A model generated the notes under the pieces. That model saw only the letters and a program-made list of their open reading frames with translations. It was not told the DNA's origin and did no database searches. This document shows, piece after piece, positions 47,097 through 58,282 of a stretch of DNA of 64,000 nt (position 1 is its first letter; every line of letters starts with the position of its first letter). Position numbers and translations under genes: made by a program. Origin of the DNA: Turbatrix aceti (Eukaryota; Nematoda; Chromadorea; Rhabditida; Panagrolaimidae); the NCBI GenBank assembly GCA_963969345.1, contig OZ017770.1, positions 2,799,246-2,863,245 of the forward strand, given 5' to 3'.

Positions 47097-50000
47097 ATGG
47101 CGGGCCTGACGCTCAAAGCGCCAGCGTTCATGCAGCAAGCGTTGGATCGCTTTCAAGTACCGCCAGACATTGATCTAAACGGCGGGGTCGTAAAGAACGT
47201 TGAAACCGTGAGTATATTTTGTCGCAGGTGTTTATTACCCCCTGACACCTCTCAAATTTTTTAGAGAGAAGAAATTGATCCGGAAGACGGCTGCAAAGTT
47301 CAGGTTACGACCGTAACCATTGTGTCAGCAGATGGGGCAGAGGAGAGTAGGATAACCAAGCGTCGAAAGTTAAAAGTAAACTGCACGCAGCATACTAAAC
47401 GTTTTGAAATTTGTAACGGCAAAGAATCCAAGTTGGAAGAAAAAACCGAAATTCTGACAGGTGACATTGACGGAATTCGACAGCAAGAGTTTGAAAACAT
47501 TCCTGCACCCCACAGATTGCCATTTGATACCAATGTACTGTTTTGACAATTTATTTAGAGCAGACAAAATTAATCAAATTATCTTTGCAGAATGTTTTTG
47601 CCGGACATATGCTTAATCAGCAGGAATTCAATGGCTTGCTTAACCAGAAGATTGACGAACTGCAGAAAAGCTTTCCCAGTTTGTTTTCGGCGATGAGAAA
47701 GAAGCCAAATGTCTACGAAACACCCTCAACGCTGACAGAAACCGTCGTCAACCCAGATGGCTCAACTGTTACCCGGACAAAATCTTCAAAAGCCTATAGG
47801 TAGACAGTTTCCAAACAAAATTCAACAATAATAATTTTGACTCTTCAGTTCGAGATTCACCAAGCGTGAGACATTTGTCAACGGCGTTATGAAGGAATCA
47901 AAGTGCAAAATACGAGCATTTATGCAGTACAAAGGACCAGACGGAGGCTTCATTGTCAGCCTGGCAAATGGCACAGATGATGATTTGTCCGAAGACGAAA
48001 ATGAAGACGAGGATGTCATCTGGACACGATTTAACCTTCCTGACTGCAAACCAACTCTTCCGGCGATTGCGTATGTCTTGCGATAATTGCAAAAATATGC
48101 AAGCAGGAATGTTCTTTTCAGACCACCCCCGCCGAAACAGCAAGGCATACGGGCACTTGATGACGATCGAATGAGTCATTCCAGTTTTTCCGAAATTACA
48201 GACACGTCTTCGGCGCTGATTATAGGCAGCACGTTGCCTAAAATTCAGAAGCAAAAACTCAAAACCCATGAAAAAGCTTTTCATGCTGTTCAGGAGATCG
48301 TCGATTCCGAAGGCAGATACGTCTCAAAACTCGCATTGCTTGAAAAGTTCAGACATGAGGTGGAAAAAGAAAACATACTTGATAGCAAACGAATGCACGG
48401 TCTCTTCGCAAACATTTCCAGTCTATATCAATTCCACAATGCTCACTTGTATCCACAACTTCTCGATCGGGCCAGAGAGTGGCAGACTTCGCGAAGGTAC
48501 GTGACAAAGAACGTTCGTTTGTTCAACTTTCGGCTAATTTTAGAATCTCTGACGTCTTCAAAAAGCAAGCACCGTTCATGAAAATGTACTCGGAATATAC
48601 AAACAATTACAAGCAGTCAATTCAGATTTTTGAAAAATCTCTAAAGAAGAAGAAAAAATTTGCCGACATCGTTCACGTGTTTGAGGTAAGCAAAAAAAAG
48701 TCTGGTGTTTGACAAATATTTGATTTAGAAAAATCCTGATTGTGAAAATCTACCGCTGATCTCGCACATGATCTGCCCGGTACAGAGGGTCATGCGATAT
48801 CAGTTGCTGTTGAAAGAATATCTCAAATGCCTCAAGCCGGGAGAATTGGACTTTGAAGACACCGAAAAGTCATTAGACCTTGTTCTCGAAGCTGCGTCTC
48901 ACGCAAATGAAATGATGCGTCGATTGGTAAGATCAAAATCACAAAAACAAAAATAAAAATAAAAATCAACAAAAATTTAGGATCGCTACCGAAATGTCTT
49001 GGAAGTCCAGGAAATGCTCGTAAACTCGATATCGCTGGTGTCACCCGGACGAGAGCTGCTAAAGCGATGCAAAGTCATGAAAATATCGTCGTCAAACGAA
49101 AAGACCGAAGAACGACATCTGTTTATATTCAATGACATAATTCTGCTTGCCAGTGAGAGATCGATTGTTCTGGGGGGCAAATTACGGGTGCGAGCCATCT
49201 TTGACGCCTACTACACCCAGGTTTGTTTTCGAACAATGCAGAATGGTGCAAATAATATTTTCTTCAGATTTGCGAGGGCGACAACCTTGAACGAGAGAAC
49301 TCATTTTACCTCAGAGGTAATAACTTCACCAATGGACCGGCAACTCGCGTCGAACTGTTTACGGAAACCCCGCATGAGAAAAAGGAAATCATTGATTGCA
49401 TTTGGCAAGCTATCAGTGAGGCTCATCAGCGCAAAAAAGTCACATCTATGGCGTCTTCCAACGGAAGTGGCCAACAAAAGAATGAAAAGAAGAGTTGCTC
49501 AAAGTGTGACGCGGAATTCTCGTGGTTTGTATCGAGCACGTCATGCTCAAAGTGTAAGCAAAGATTTTGCAAAAAATGTTTTGGGCCCCGAAAGCATGAG
49601 CCCAAGCCACACAGATTTTGCAACACCTGTATTCGCAACGGCGCGGTATGAACTTTTTATCGCAAAATGATTTTTAACTGAAAACATGTGAACTTGCAGG
49701 TTCCATCGAAAGAAAGTCGGGTGTATGAAGAAAGACAAGATCTTCTCAACATCCCGGCCAAAAGCAATGGTGCAATCAAGCGAGGCTACCTCAAATTCAA
49801 GGGCCAATCTGGCAAAACATTTGAGCGTTACTTTGTTATCCGGCCAAACTTCTGTCTATACTCATACATTAGCGAAGACGTAAATTTTAATATTTTTTTC
49901 AACTAAGATAAAAAAAATATCTTTTTAGGCAGAAAAAGCGGTGGCAATGCTACCTGTTCCGGGTTGTGAGGTCGAACCACTTCACGAAAAAATGTCATTT

Positions 50001-50132
50001 TCTCTGCGTCATCTCAACCGATTTTACATCTTTACCATGCCAAGTGACGATGAACGAGCCGAGTGGATGGCAGCCCTGGTGCTGTCGGCCAACACTAAGC
50101 TTCCTCAAGAAGACAACGCTCCGGAATCATAA
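47097..50132 (+). CDS. exc-5: FGD-type Rho guanine-nucleotide exchange factor (DH-PH-FYVE-PH), EXC-5-like
   Basis: Eleven exons, 47097-47207, 47265-47534, 47591-47799, 47849-48070, 48122-48496, 48544-48685, 48729-48926, 48981-49220, 49268-49645, 49700-49879 and 49929-50132, give 842 residues. Residues 1-330 are an unrecognised N-terminal region with an acidic patch (DDDLSEDENEDED). The DH domain starts at AFHAVQEIVDSEGRYVSKL and includes the CR3 helix MICPVQRVMRYQLLLKEYLK. PH1 (LKRCKVMKI...RHLFIFNDIILLAS), a zinc cluster (CSKCDAEFSW...CSKCKQRFCKKC...FCNTC) and PH2 (IKRGYLKFKGQSGKTFERYF) follow. FGD proteins activate Cdc42; C. elegans EXC-5 shapes excretory canal tubules. The zinc cluster lacks the RHHC core, so phosphoinositide binding is uncertain. 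Confidence 0.92.
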
Positions 50133-50259
50133 CTTAAGAAAACTGTACTTTTTTCCTTGACATATCACGACATAATTTGTCTTAACTAACATTATTTCCA
50201 ACAACAGCATTTGCACCCCAGTTAAATATTCTTTTTTTTTGTGTACATATGATAAAGAA

Positions 50260-50265
50260 AATAAA
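50260..50265 (+). other. Poly(A) signal AATAAA of the FGD gene
   Basis: AATAAA lies 128 bp past the stop codon, before a 375-bp spacer to the ZP gene in which I see nothing else. Confidence 0.5.
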
Positions 50266-50640
50266 TTTTCTTACCCCACAGCATAAAATTTCAAGATGTG
50301 GATTATCCATGTGTCGATTTTTATAAAGCATGTTTTCAACATATTTTTGTTTTTCTCAGTCAGTTAAAAGTACACACCGTTCATCAGACACATAAAAAAG
50401 AGGGATGCCGTCTCGTTTCCGTATTGTCCCTCTTCAACCTGTCAATTTTCTCAAGACAAAATTTGTGATGCTACCTTAATTGACTCATTGTGAAGACGGC
50501 AACAATTATGCGAATTGGATTTTGAAGGACACGCATGGAGAAAATAGGGATTGAGGCCATGCAGAGTATAGAAGTTATATGTCACCAGAGTTTCGAGTTA
50601 CCCAAATATATCGGTTGACGTGTCCTGTCACTCTCTTCTC

Positions 50641-51850
50641 ATGCAGTCGGTATGGATCGCTTCCTGTGTTTTGAGCATGGTTTTGCCAATGGTTTGCAAT
50701 CTTATAAATCTTCGATTTAAAAAAATTGTAGTTTTTTTGTTTTTAGATTTCGGCAAAATTACTAGAAGAAAAAGAAGTCATCTGCACAAGCGAAAAACTC
50801 ATCGTCAACCTTGCATTTTCGGATCCATTCAACGGAGTCGTTTTCGCGCAAGACCAGTACACCAATCCCCGCTGCAAATGGCTGGGAAATGGAGGGCGAT
50901 TTTTGTTAATTGTCGTGTCAATGAATGAAAATCAATCTACATTGTTCTCCGATACTACCCCAGACGGTTGTGGCATACAATACGATCAAATAAATGAAGA
51001 ACATTCTATCGTAATTATCGTCAGTCCCGATCCCCTGGTATTGACCGAAGAATCGTTTGCCCTCAATATAAAATGTGTTCACAGCACGTTGGACCTGATG
51101 CTAACCCTTGCAGCACCGTCTCTGGATCCTATCAAAATATCGTAAGCCCCAACAAAATCAATTCCTTTTAAACAAATTCGTTTATTTTCAGAAGCACAGA
51201 TCCGTTGACGGTGTTCGGGTCGAGCATGCATTCACCCCAGCTGAAGCTCAGCGTTTTAGAAGGCCACGGCGTTTCTGGAAAAAATGTGACCCAGGCAAGT
51301 GTGGGGCAAAGGCTCACACTGGATATCGCGCTCCAAGACACATGCAAGTCTTTTTAGCTCTACTAACTAAAAATTCAAAATATAATTCCATTTAAGTCAT
51401 CTACGACATGTTTGTACACAACTGCATTGCCCACGACGGTTCCCGAGATCCAGACGCCACGGTAAATATCATTGACAGCAGTGGATGTGCCGTCGGCTTG
51501 CGAAGAGCCATCGACGCTCCTGTCTTTGTTACAGCACCTCAGGTGAATTTTACAAAACACACGTACATCTACATCTATGGCTTTCAATTCACGAGCTCCA
51601 GCAAAGTATTTTTTGAATGTTCAATAACGCCTTGTATTTTCGAGTGTCAAAAAAAGGTGATTGTTATTTGATGAAAAAAAGTTTACAAAATTGTTTTTAG
51701 CAATGCGACTCCAATCCCGTGACGTTCTCTCCTCCTTACCAATCTCAACCCCAACGCGGAACTGAACTGAGCCTTGTAAAAATTCAGCAGACTATGGAAA
51801 TCGTGCCTCCTAGGATGTCACGAGATCTGGATCAGGAATTTTATGAATAA
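50641..51850 (+). CDS. Secreted ZP-domain (cuticlin-like) protein
   Basis: Five exons, 50641-50691, 50747-51141, 51192-51343, 51397-51656 and 51701-51850, give 335 residues. Exon 1 is a signal peptide (MQSVWIASCVLSMVLPM). The ZP-N half has VICTSEKLIVNLAFSDPFNGVVF, CKWLGNGG and a spaced Cys pattern. ZP-C contains YDMFVHNCIAHDGSRDPDATVNIIDSSGC, the typical cuticlin 'VHNC.A.DG.....I.D..GC', and FFECSITPC. Such proteins polymerise in cuticle or apical extracellular matrix. The intron after 51343 uses a GC-AG pair (T|GCAAGT...TTTAAG). There is no obvious C-terminal transmembrane anchor or furin site, unlike most cuticlins, so this is a short, possibly directly secreted form. Confidence 0.85.
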
Positions 51851-51911
51851 ATGTCATTCATAAAGTCTGTTAATGCAAATTTGTTTTTTTAATAAAAAAA
51901 AGTCGACTAAT

Positions 51912-52148
51912 ATGGCGGCGGTTAGACTACAGCTGATCACTGATCTTGAAGAACATCTTCGTGATAAGTCCTCAGGAGTAAAAAGCTTTGGATCTTTCAC
52001 CCGAAAAGGGTTGAAAGATCACCCAGAGTCATATATCATCACGAAGATTTCACCTGGGATCTTGCAGGGTATGGAACCAAGAGAGATTGGGTCAAGCTAT
52101 GGTCTCTACGCCATTGACGAGATCAACAAGAATGTCGCTAAAATATGA
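51912..52148 (+). CDS. Small ORF of unknown function
   Basis: A 78-codon frame with ATG at 51912 begins MAAVRLQLITDLEEHLRDK and contains SFGSFTRKGLKDHPESY. Its composition is protein-like and it starts 61 bp after the ZP stop on the same strand. It could be a downstream operon member, a small gene, or part of the 5' leader of the NDUFV3-like gene. No domain recognised. Confidence 0.35.
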   Translation: MAAVRLQLITDLEEHLRDKSSGVKSFGSFTRKGLKDHPESYIITKISPGILQGMEPREIGSSYGLYAIDEINKNVAKI

Positions 52149-52386
52149 GTCCGTAGAACCGGAGTTTTCGGAAAGTAAGAGGAAACAGCTCGGAAAGAAA
52201 GAGATAAAGGAGAGCCAAGATAAAACAAGACAAAACAAAATAACAAAGGTAAAAGAAAAATGCTATTTCCAACCGAGACCAACTCGACGCATCACTCCAG
52301 TTTGCACTCGTTTTTATTCAATCATTTGACATCTCTCCGATCGGATTAGCTTCTTGATTGTTTATCCGCCTTGTCTGGTGTCAAGC

Positions 52387-52706
52387 ATGCTTCGCAACGT
52401 TCTACTTCCATCCATCGCCATCAAGCGCACGATTACGGCGGCGCCGGCCGTATCTACTGGCATCGAGCACGCCGAAAAGTTCAAGCAACTCGGCAAGAGT
52501 CAATCAACGAAGCCAGAAGAATACCTGTGCGCTGAATACCTGAACTTCAACAAATATTCGTATTACAACACCGAGGTTTGTGACTTGTTGAAAATTTGGG
52601 GTGATCGTCTTCATAATCTTGGTTTCAGAAGGCGATGACTCCTAGCCGCGCGCCTCAGCCGTCAAACAAGAGGCCGGATGTCGCCCCCCAGGTCAAGCAG
52701 CAGTAA
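52387..52706 (+). CDS. NDUFV3: NDUFV3-like 9-10 kDa subunit of mitochondrial complex I
   Basis: Two exons, 52387-52575 and 52629-52706, give 88 residues. A basic, Ser/Ala-rich presequence (MLRNVLLPSIAIKRTITAAP) is followed by YLNFNKYSYYNTE, then MTPSRAPQPSNKRPDV. Human NDUFV3 ends in the same 'YNxxSYYxxE...RxPQPS' pattern. The protein is a supernumerary subunit at the NADH-oxidising tip of complex I. The family is short and weakly conserved, so the call depends on this C-terminal block. Confidence 0.8.
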
Positions 52707-53422
52707 GCATGTCTGGTTGATGCCTGCATGGCAGAGTTCAATTTCTATACCTGTTTAGGATTTGCCTTTTTTATATACCATTCTGTGCCTTTTCATTTTT
52801 TTGTAAAAGATATTTGGTAACGTAGTAAATTTTTGTTTTTTTGGAATTTTATGGATGAAACGATTTTAAAAATTAACTAGCGAGATGGATTTCTATGCTT
52901 TACACTTGAACAACGACTTCAACTGATGTCCATGCCATGATGATTGTCTTTCAATCGCGCTCACACTGTTGACAGATTCAGTGTCAAGGAAGAACGGATG
53001 TCTTAACCAACGCTCAACAAATACTCGGAAATGCATTTGGAGTCTGCGGGGATACATGGATGACAGGTCAAGCATCTTTTGAAGATCACAACGATGCGAG
53101 CATTGATGTTGAGTAAAATCAGAATTTTGACTTTAAAATTTCCAAACGCAACAAAATTACGTCAAGGAATGAATCCCGTATGCATTTTCTGTGGCAGTGG
53201 CAATACGTGTTATCTTTCCCCGAACACTGCATCAACAAACCAAGTTGAAAAAAAACAGCAAGGACAATGTTTTTACGCAAGACAACTTCAGATTGAAGTT
53301 TCCCCAAAAATTTAAATTCAAACTGTTTTTGGGCGGAGCGGCAATTCGACGAACCTTAGACGTCAAGACAGCTTTAATGTGCTTGTAGAACAGATAAATC
53401 CCCAGATATCCTTTATACAGCT
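52707..53422. other. Spacer after the NDUFV3-like gene
   Basis: AT-rich, with short frames on both strands and no paired splice sites. No feature recognised. Confidence 0.4.
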
Positions 53423-53516
53423 GTCGCTGAATTTGGTCAGGTCATTCATGGATGTCGCTGATTTTGGTCGTCGTCGAATTTATTGTGGTCGCTAAATTTG
53501 GTCGTCGCTGAATTGT
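53423..53516. repeat. Degenerate minisatellite, unit like GTCGCTGAATTTGGTC
   Basis: About five imperfect copies of a 16-mer related to gtcgctgaatttggtc occur (starting near 53423, 53453, 53468, 53487 and 53504), at the upstream edge of a GC-rich block. Confidence 0.75.
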
Positions 53517-53529
53517 CTCATTGCCCTGT

Positions 53530-54275
53530 TTTTGTGTATAAAAGCGCGCGCACCCGTCGTCTGCCCGCGCGGCCGCCGTTTGATTTGCCACTCTTGGCTC
53601 CAGTTCGGTCCCGACCGACCTGGGAGGTTCCACTCTCCTCTGATCAGCTCTCGGCACTCCGATGGTCCCGTCTGGCTCGTTTTGCCTCCTCCTGACCGTC
53701 ACACCTCAGACTCTTTATCTGGTTCCTGAAACCGCCCAGCTTCCTCACTGACTTCCTCGGCCTTCTGCGGGTTCGGATTCGGCTCGCTTAGCCTCGGCGC
53801 TGCGCCGCTGAATAGCCCGCTCCGGGTCCTCAACTCCTCCGCCGGCACCTTGCCTCGGTCGGCCGTACCCGCCTCCTTCCGAAACAATAATCTGTTAGGC
53901 TCACGCAGCCTCCGCCGTCTGACTGTCCTCGCTCCTTTTTGGGCCTCAGACTCGGCTCCCGCTTCTTTTAGCCCCTCTTTCAAAACCAGCGACCTGTCTC
54001 GGCCCGCTGCCGACCACCCTCTGTCAGCCTCAACCGTTGCTGCCTCCAAGACGCGAGGTCATCCTTCTGGGGGGCACCGCATTCTTGACCTTCACGTTAC
54101 CGACGACTCCGCATCTTTGACCTTCACGTCATCGACGACTCCGGTCCAAGCCAACGGTTCCATTGCGTTCGGCGTCGAGCACGTCTCGATTCTCAATCCA
54201 GCATGGGCCGCCTTTCGTCGTTTTCGAGCTGAACGTGTCCTTGTGAGCCGCCCTCGGGCTCCATGCCCACCTAAA
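53530..54275. other. GC-rich island of foreign composition, possible LTR or transposon remnant
   Basis: Base composition switches from AT-rich to strongly C/T- and G/C-rich. It opens with a TATA-box-like tgtgtataaaagcgcgcgc at about 53535-53553. A 33-bp unit (ttgaccttcacg...cgacgactccg) is duplicated at about 54085-54142. Long frames on both strands are compositional, without recognisable domains. This could be a degraded retroelement LTR and leader, but no paired LTR or polymerase is visible. Confidence 0.35.
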
Positions 54276-54287
54276 AAGCTGAAAAAA

Positions 54288-54480
54288 CGCGCCTACGCGC
54301 TCGGACACTCGTCCGGCGCCACAAAACGCAAGAAAAAGCCCCAAAAATCCTGAAAAAACACGCCTACGCGATCGGACGCTCGTACGGCGCCACAAAAGGC
54401 CAGAAAAGACCCGAAAAAAACACGCCTACGCGCTTGGACGCTCGTCCAGCGCCACAAAACGCAAGAAAAAACCACGAAAA
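54288..54480. repeat. Tandem repeat, three diverged units of 62-71 bp
   Basis: Each unit contains CGCCTACGCG..TCGGACxCTCG followed by CGGCGCCACAAAA and an A-rich spacer; units start near 54290, 54361 and 54423. The repeat lies just upstream of the first kinase cassette. Confidence 0.8.
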
Positions 54481-54828
54481 TCCCAAAAACCACGGGAAAA
54501 ACCAACAAAAAATAAAAAATAAAAAACACCACCGGAAACAGTCGAACAAAAACCGCAGATGGAGAGGAGAACTTTTTCTCCTCCTTCCTCGACTGCGAAC
54601 TTACGGTATCGCGTCGAGAGTACTCAGACCTCAATCCGGCTCTCTCCGCTCGCTCTCTGTCGCTACGCAAAAAACGACGCTTTTTTTGCAATTTTTTGCG
54701 ACAGCGTAGATTTTTCGGTGGCTTTTCTTTTTATTTCTTTCTTCACATTATCAGCCATTATTATGTCACTGCGGGCACTGCGGGCTAGACATTCGAGAGT
54801 CTCGTGCTTCTGTTTCCTGGAGTGTTCG

Positions 54829-55891
54829 ATGAGTAAATTTGACCCGTCTACGCTGGAAACTTCTGACAACTACATGTACAAGTTGATTGGGGAAAATCCC
54901 AACATGCAAGGTATGTTTTGCGTTCTTTCCAATTTGTGAGTACGCATATATATTTCAGTATCGTTGAGTCCGACCCTCGTAGGTGACAATCATCTCAAAG
55001 TGCAGTATCCCGAGATCCGCATACTTGCTAAAAGCACGACTGGACTACTTCTTGTCGCTACACACGCTTCTGAGGCGAAAGTCACGGTTAAGTTCAAACA
55101 CAGGAGCTACGTCAATAATACGTCTAGACAGCAACATCTTCATGAAGCTAAGATTCTTCTTCAACTCGGAACTCACCAACACATCGTTCATGCCAATTAC
55201 TGTTTCGAGCAGTACAGCCGAGTCATTCTCGTGATGGAAAACTGCCACGCCACCCTCAGAATGGTGTCCCAGTGCCCGGTACATTTTACCCTGCCGCTGC
55301 TTTATCGTTGGATCGCTGAAATTCTGAGCGTAAGTAGTATGACATCCTGAAAATGTGATTGACATTTTTTTTCAGGCTCTAGCATACGTTCACGACAATG
55401 GCATCGCACACCTCGACGTCAAGCCGGAAAACATTCTCATCATGTGCAACAACTCGGCAAAGCTCAGCAATTTTGAAAAAGCTCTGGTAATTTGCGGCAC
55501 CCCTTCGTACGACATTGCCAATATTGACGCTGAGATCCGGCCTCCTGCGCACTGCAATCCCACGTCGGCCGATAGCTTTTCTTTCGGGATGACAATACTG
55601 ACGGTTTCTGCAGAAGCTTCTGGTGTAAACGAGCTTTTCTTTCTCACTAAGTACGAGAGAATCATTATGTACGACATAATTCACACTCAGGAAGTTTGGA
55701 AATGTAAGTAAAATTCAGTTAATTTTTTGTATTTGTGATGTGATTTTTTAGATGTCCCTGAACCTCTGAAGTGCTTGGCCGTGCAATTGTTGGAATTGAA
55801 CTACAAGAAGCGGATCGAAATCACCAGGGCCTTTCAACAGTACGGCGACATACTTCTGAGTGCACAGGATGTCTCGATGGATGACGAATAA
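54829..55891 (+). CDS. Kinase-like protein 1 of the tandem array, probable pseudokinase
   Basis: Four exons, 54829-54910 (or from in-frame ATG 54763), 54959-55329, 55376-55703 and 55752-55891, give 306 residues. The N-lobe keeps a VAIK-like lysine (AKVTVKFKHRSY) but the glycine loop is lost. The hinge region is RVILVMENCHATLRM. The catalytic loop is HLDVKPENIL, and where DFG should be it reads LSNFEKAL, so the metal-binding Asp is missing. The C-lobe has ADSFSFGMTILT. Exon 2 has the same length (371 nt) and phase as in the third kinase, showing common descent. It is a Ser/Thr-type fold of no recognised family, likely regulatory or degenerate, with an acidic C-terminus (SMDDE). Confidence 0.75.
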
Positions 55892-56199
55892 CGTTGTTGC
55901 CATAGTTTTGTTTTTGTTGATGTTGTTTTTGTTGTGTTAGTATATCCGGCTCATTCGGTGATACAATTGGTAAAAAAAGTAAGAAAGAAAATGCTAAAAT
56001 TGCATTTATATTCGACCAGGCCGGTTTTTTGCGTCGAGACCAAGTTCAAAATTTTACTTGCAAATTTTATATAATTGACGTCATTCATTTTACCGTGGCT
56101 CTTTGTTCGACATTTATTTATACGTGTGCTTGTTATTGTACTTAACTGTGCTGTCGGGTACTTGCCCGTAAACCCGACCCAATTGGGTTTCGGGTCGGG

Positions 56200-56365
56200 T
56201 CGATCGGGCATTCCCACTCTTCCGTCTGATGCCGTTGAACTTCCGAAGCTGAAATCTACGATGTACACCAGCGTTTCGACTTCTCTCAACAAGGAATCCG
56301 CCGCCGAAATGGATGTCGCTCACCTGATCTTTGAATTAATGACCTACTCCTTCAACTTTGAATAA
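56200..56365 (+). pseudogene. Truncated partner gene 1: C-terminal remnant
   Basis: An open frame ends ...DVAHLIFELMTYSFNFE and a stop at 56365, matching the C-terminal signature of partners 2 and 3. The 150-residue N-terminal region is absent. Instead, an odd hairpin (CCCGACCC...GGGTCGGG, 56173-56199) abuts the remnant and there is no convincing start codon or acceptor. It is read as a 5'-truncated copy; it could be a short functional ORF only if an upstream exon exists. Confidence 0.6.
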
Positions 56366-56644
56366 CTCGTTTTTACCATTGTTTTTTTTTTTCAATTTTT
56401 TGACGTACTAATTTAGCTTGATTTTTAAACACTTTTGTTTGGATCAAAACCTTGAAAACAAAATCTGGTTTATTGATTTTGTTTTCGCCCAGGAAATACG
56501 TGCGTTTTTGTATTTTTTTTAGAATGAAGCTTGCATGTACGCGCGAATGAAAAAGTACAGTAAAAAACTGCAAGTTTCATTCCTTCATTATAAATTCCGA
56601 GCGAGTCATTTTCATTCGCATCAGTTTTGTCGACGATTTGCAGC

Positions 56645-57763
56645 ATGTCTCTGACTCCCCAGACCACGGTGTGCAGGATCTGCGAATCCGACACCATTGC
56701 GGGTGATTTTTAAACACTATCGTATCGAGAGTTCCGCGCTCTCCCAGTTCCAGCTTTTGATGTGGAATCCTCAGAATACCTTTATGTTTTACGTCTCACG
56801 TCATAAGTTATTTGTTTTATTTTTTTTTTCAGTCGAATTGGCGCGTACGGTGTCGATTAAAAACCATCTGCGCTCACACTACTCCGAGTTCGTCGAAATT
56901 GGATCGGGATCAAATGGAGCTGTTCTCGGAGCCGTACACACTGCATCCGGCATTCCAGTTACCATCAAGATCGAGAAACAATGGTCCTTTGATGCTGACT
57001 CCAAACTCGATGCTGACAGTTTTTCGCTTGGCGTGACATTCTTGTACGCAGCCGACTACCTCTGTTTCTTCGATCTGATCGTGCATAAACGAAAATTTGA
57101 AATTCTTGACACGCACAAAATTTGGGAAGGCAAATAAAATTCTGTAAATTTGACCTGCAGTTTTAATTAAATTTTTTAGATGTCCCCGCTACTCTGAAGC
57201 CGTTGGTCCACGATCTGCTCCAGGTCGACGAAGAGAAGCGCATCAGCACCAGGCATGTCAAAAATCGGGGGCCGGCCCCGGGGGCCGCGGCCCCTTTCGG
57301 CCCCCCGGGGGCCGGGGCCGTTTTTTCTCGGCCCCCAAAGCCCCTTTTGGCCCTCCTTATATTTTTTTTGAAAAAATCTAGCAAAGATTGCGCGTTCAAC
57401 AAAAAGATGCGCGTGTTTTTTGTCCTTTTCTTTGGTTGTGAATTGTTAGCTTTACCTTCCCATACTCCTTCATCAACCAGTAGCTTTGATTTTTGATCAT
57501 TCGGTTTTGTTTTTTGAATTCGATTGCAAAAATTAAAAAAAATATATAAGTCAGGGGCCGCGAGTGGCCAAAAGGGGCCGGGGGCCAGGGGGCCGGGGCC
57601 GAAAACCTAGGGGCCGAGGGGGCCGGGGCCGAAAATTTTCGGCCCCCTGACATGATTGATCAGCACTGAACGCGCCTTCCAGCAATACGGTGACATGCTT
57701 CTGCGGGCTCAAGACCATCCGCAAGATTATGATTACTCAAAAGTAGAAAAAGTTGTTGTTTGA
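56645..57763 (+). pseudogene. Kinase-like gene 2 of the array, internally deleted and transposon-disrupted
   Basis: Exon 1 (56645-56702), exon 2 (56833-57129) and a broken exon 3 (57180-57249, resuming at 57667-57763). The N-lobe is well kept, with GSGSNGAVLGAVHTASGIPVTIKI. It then runs straight into the C-lobe block ADSFSLGVTFLY and FEILDTHKIWE, so the hinge, catalytic loop and activation segment are deleted. Exon 2 ends in a GC donor (G|GCAAAT), as does the homologous exon of kinase 3. Exon 3 matches kinases 1 and 3 but is split after RIST by a 409-bp element; beyond it the kept end reads AFQQYGDMLLRAQD. Read-through into the element stops at 57496. Confidence 0.75.
57250..57658. mobile_element. 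hAT-like non-autonomous element (MITE) with 8-bp target duplication
   Basis: Target duplication ATCAGCAC is at 57242-57249 and 57659-57666. The ends are CAGGCATGTCA (left) and, on the other strand, CAATCATGTCA (right), so they share CATGTCA and the hAT-style CA start. The arms are extremely GC-rich (repeats of GGGGCCGGGGGCC type), around an AT-rich core at about 57355-57540. There is no transposase. The element interrupts the last exon of kinase-like gene 2. Confidence 0.8.
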
Positions 57764-58282
57764 GTTAATGTTTTGATTTTTGTTCGTATAAACGTGAAAA
57801 AAACTGGTGAAAAGCAACGTATCTATCTTTGACACTCCCATCGCAGGATATACACGTCTTGCTCCTCGCTCGATTGCTTGTATTCCGATCATGGTTTGTC
57901 TAATCCAATATCGAAAATGCCGCTGAGCAGTGTAACTGCCCAAAAAATAAACAAACATATTGTATTTTCTTGGCAGTTGCCGCATGAAGCCTGCCCATGC
58001 TCTCGTAAAATTGTCGTGTCAAGAACATCGATATGCTTCACTATTTTTTTTCGCTGCGCATTTCTTCATTCTTATGGACGTTGAAGGATGCACTTCATCA
58101 CTGTTCTGCGCGTTCATTTGTTCTCTTCTGTGCTTGTTCTTGTACTCATTGGCGTGCTTTTCATTAAGGGGTATCTTTTAGTCTGTAATTGCGTTCATTA
58201 AGTTTTATCGGCGCTTACATAAAGCATTTATTGTTTTTTTGATCGTGAAACGCATTTGTACTTGTTTTTCAGGTATTCACTC
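57764..58282. other. Spacer between kinase 2 and partner 2
   Basis: T-rich sequence ending in a TTTTTCAG site (58264-58271) just before the partner 2 start, so a 5' exon or trans-splice site is expected. No convincing coding exon was found. Confidence 0.4.

Noticed and set aside
53699..54353. Long frames on both strands of the GC-rich island
   Set aside because: Open on many frames because of low A/T content. No domain was recognised.
57203..57496. Read-through of kinase 2 into the GC-rich insert as a novel protein tail
   Set aside because: The insert has transposon ends and a target duplication, and the tail is simple Gly/Pro/Ala sequence.
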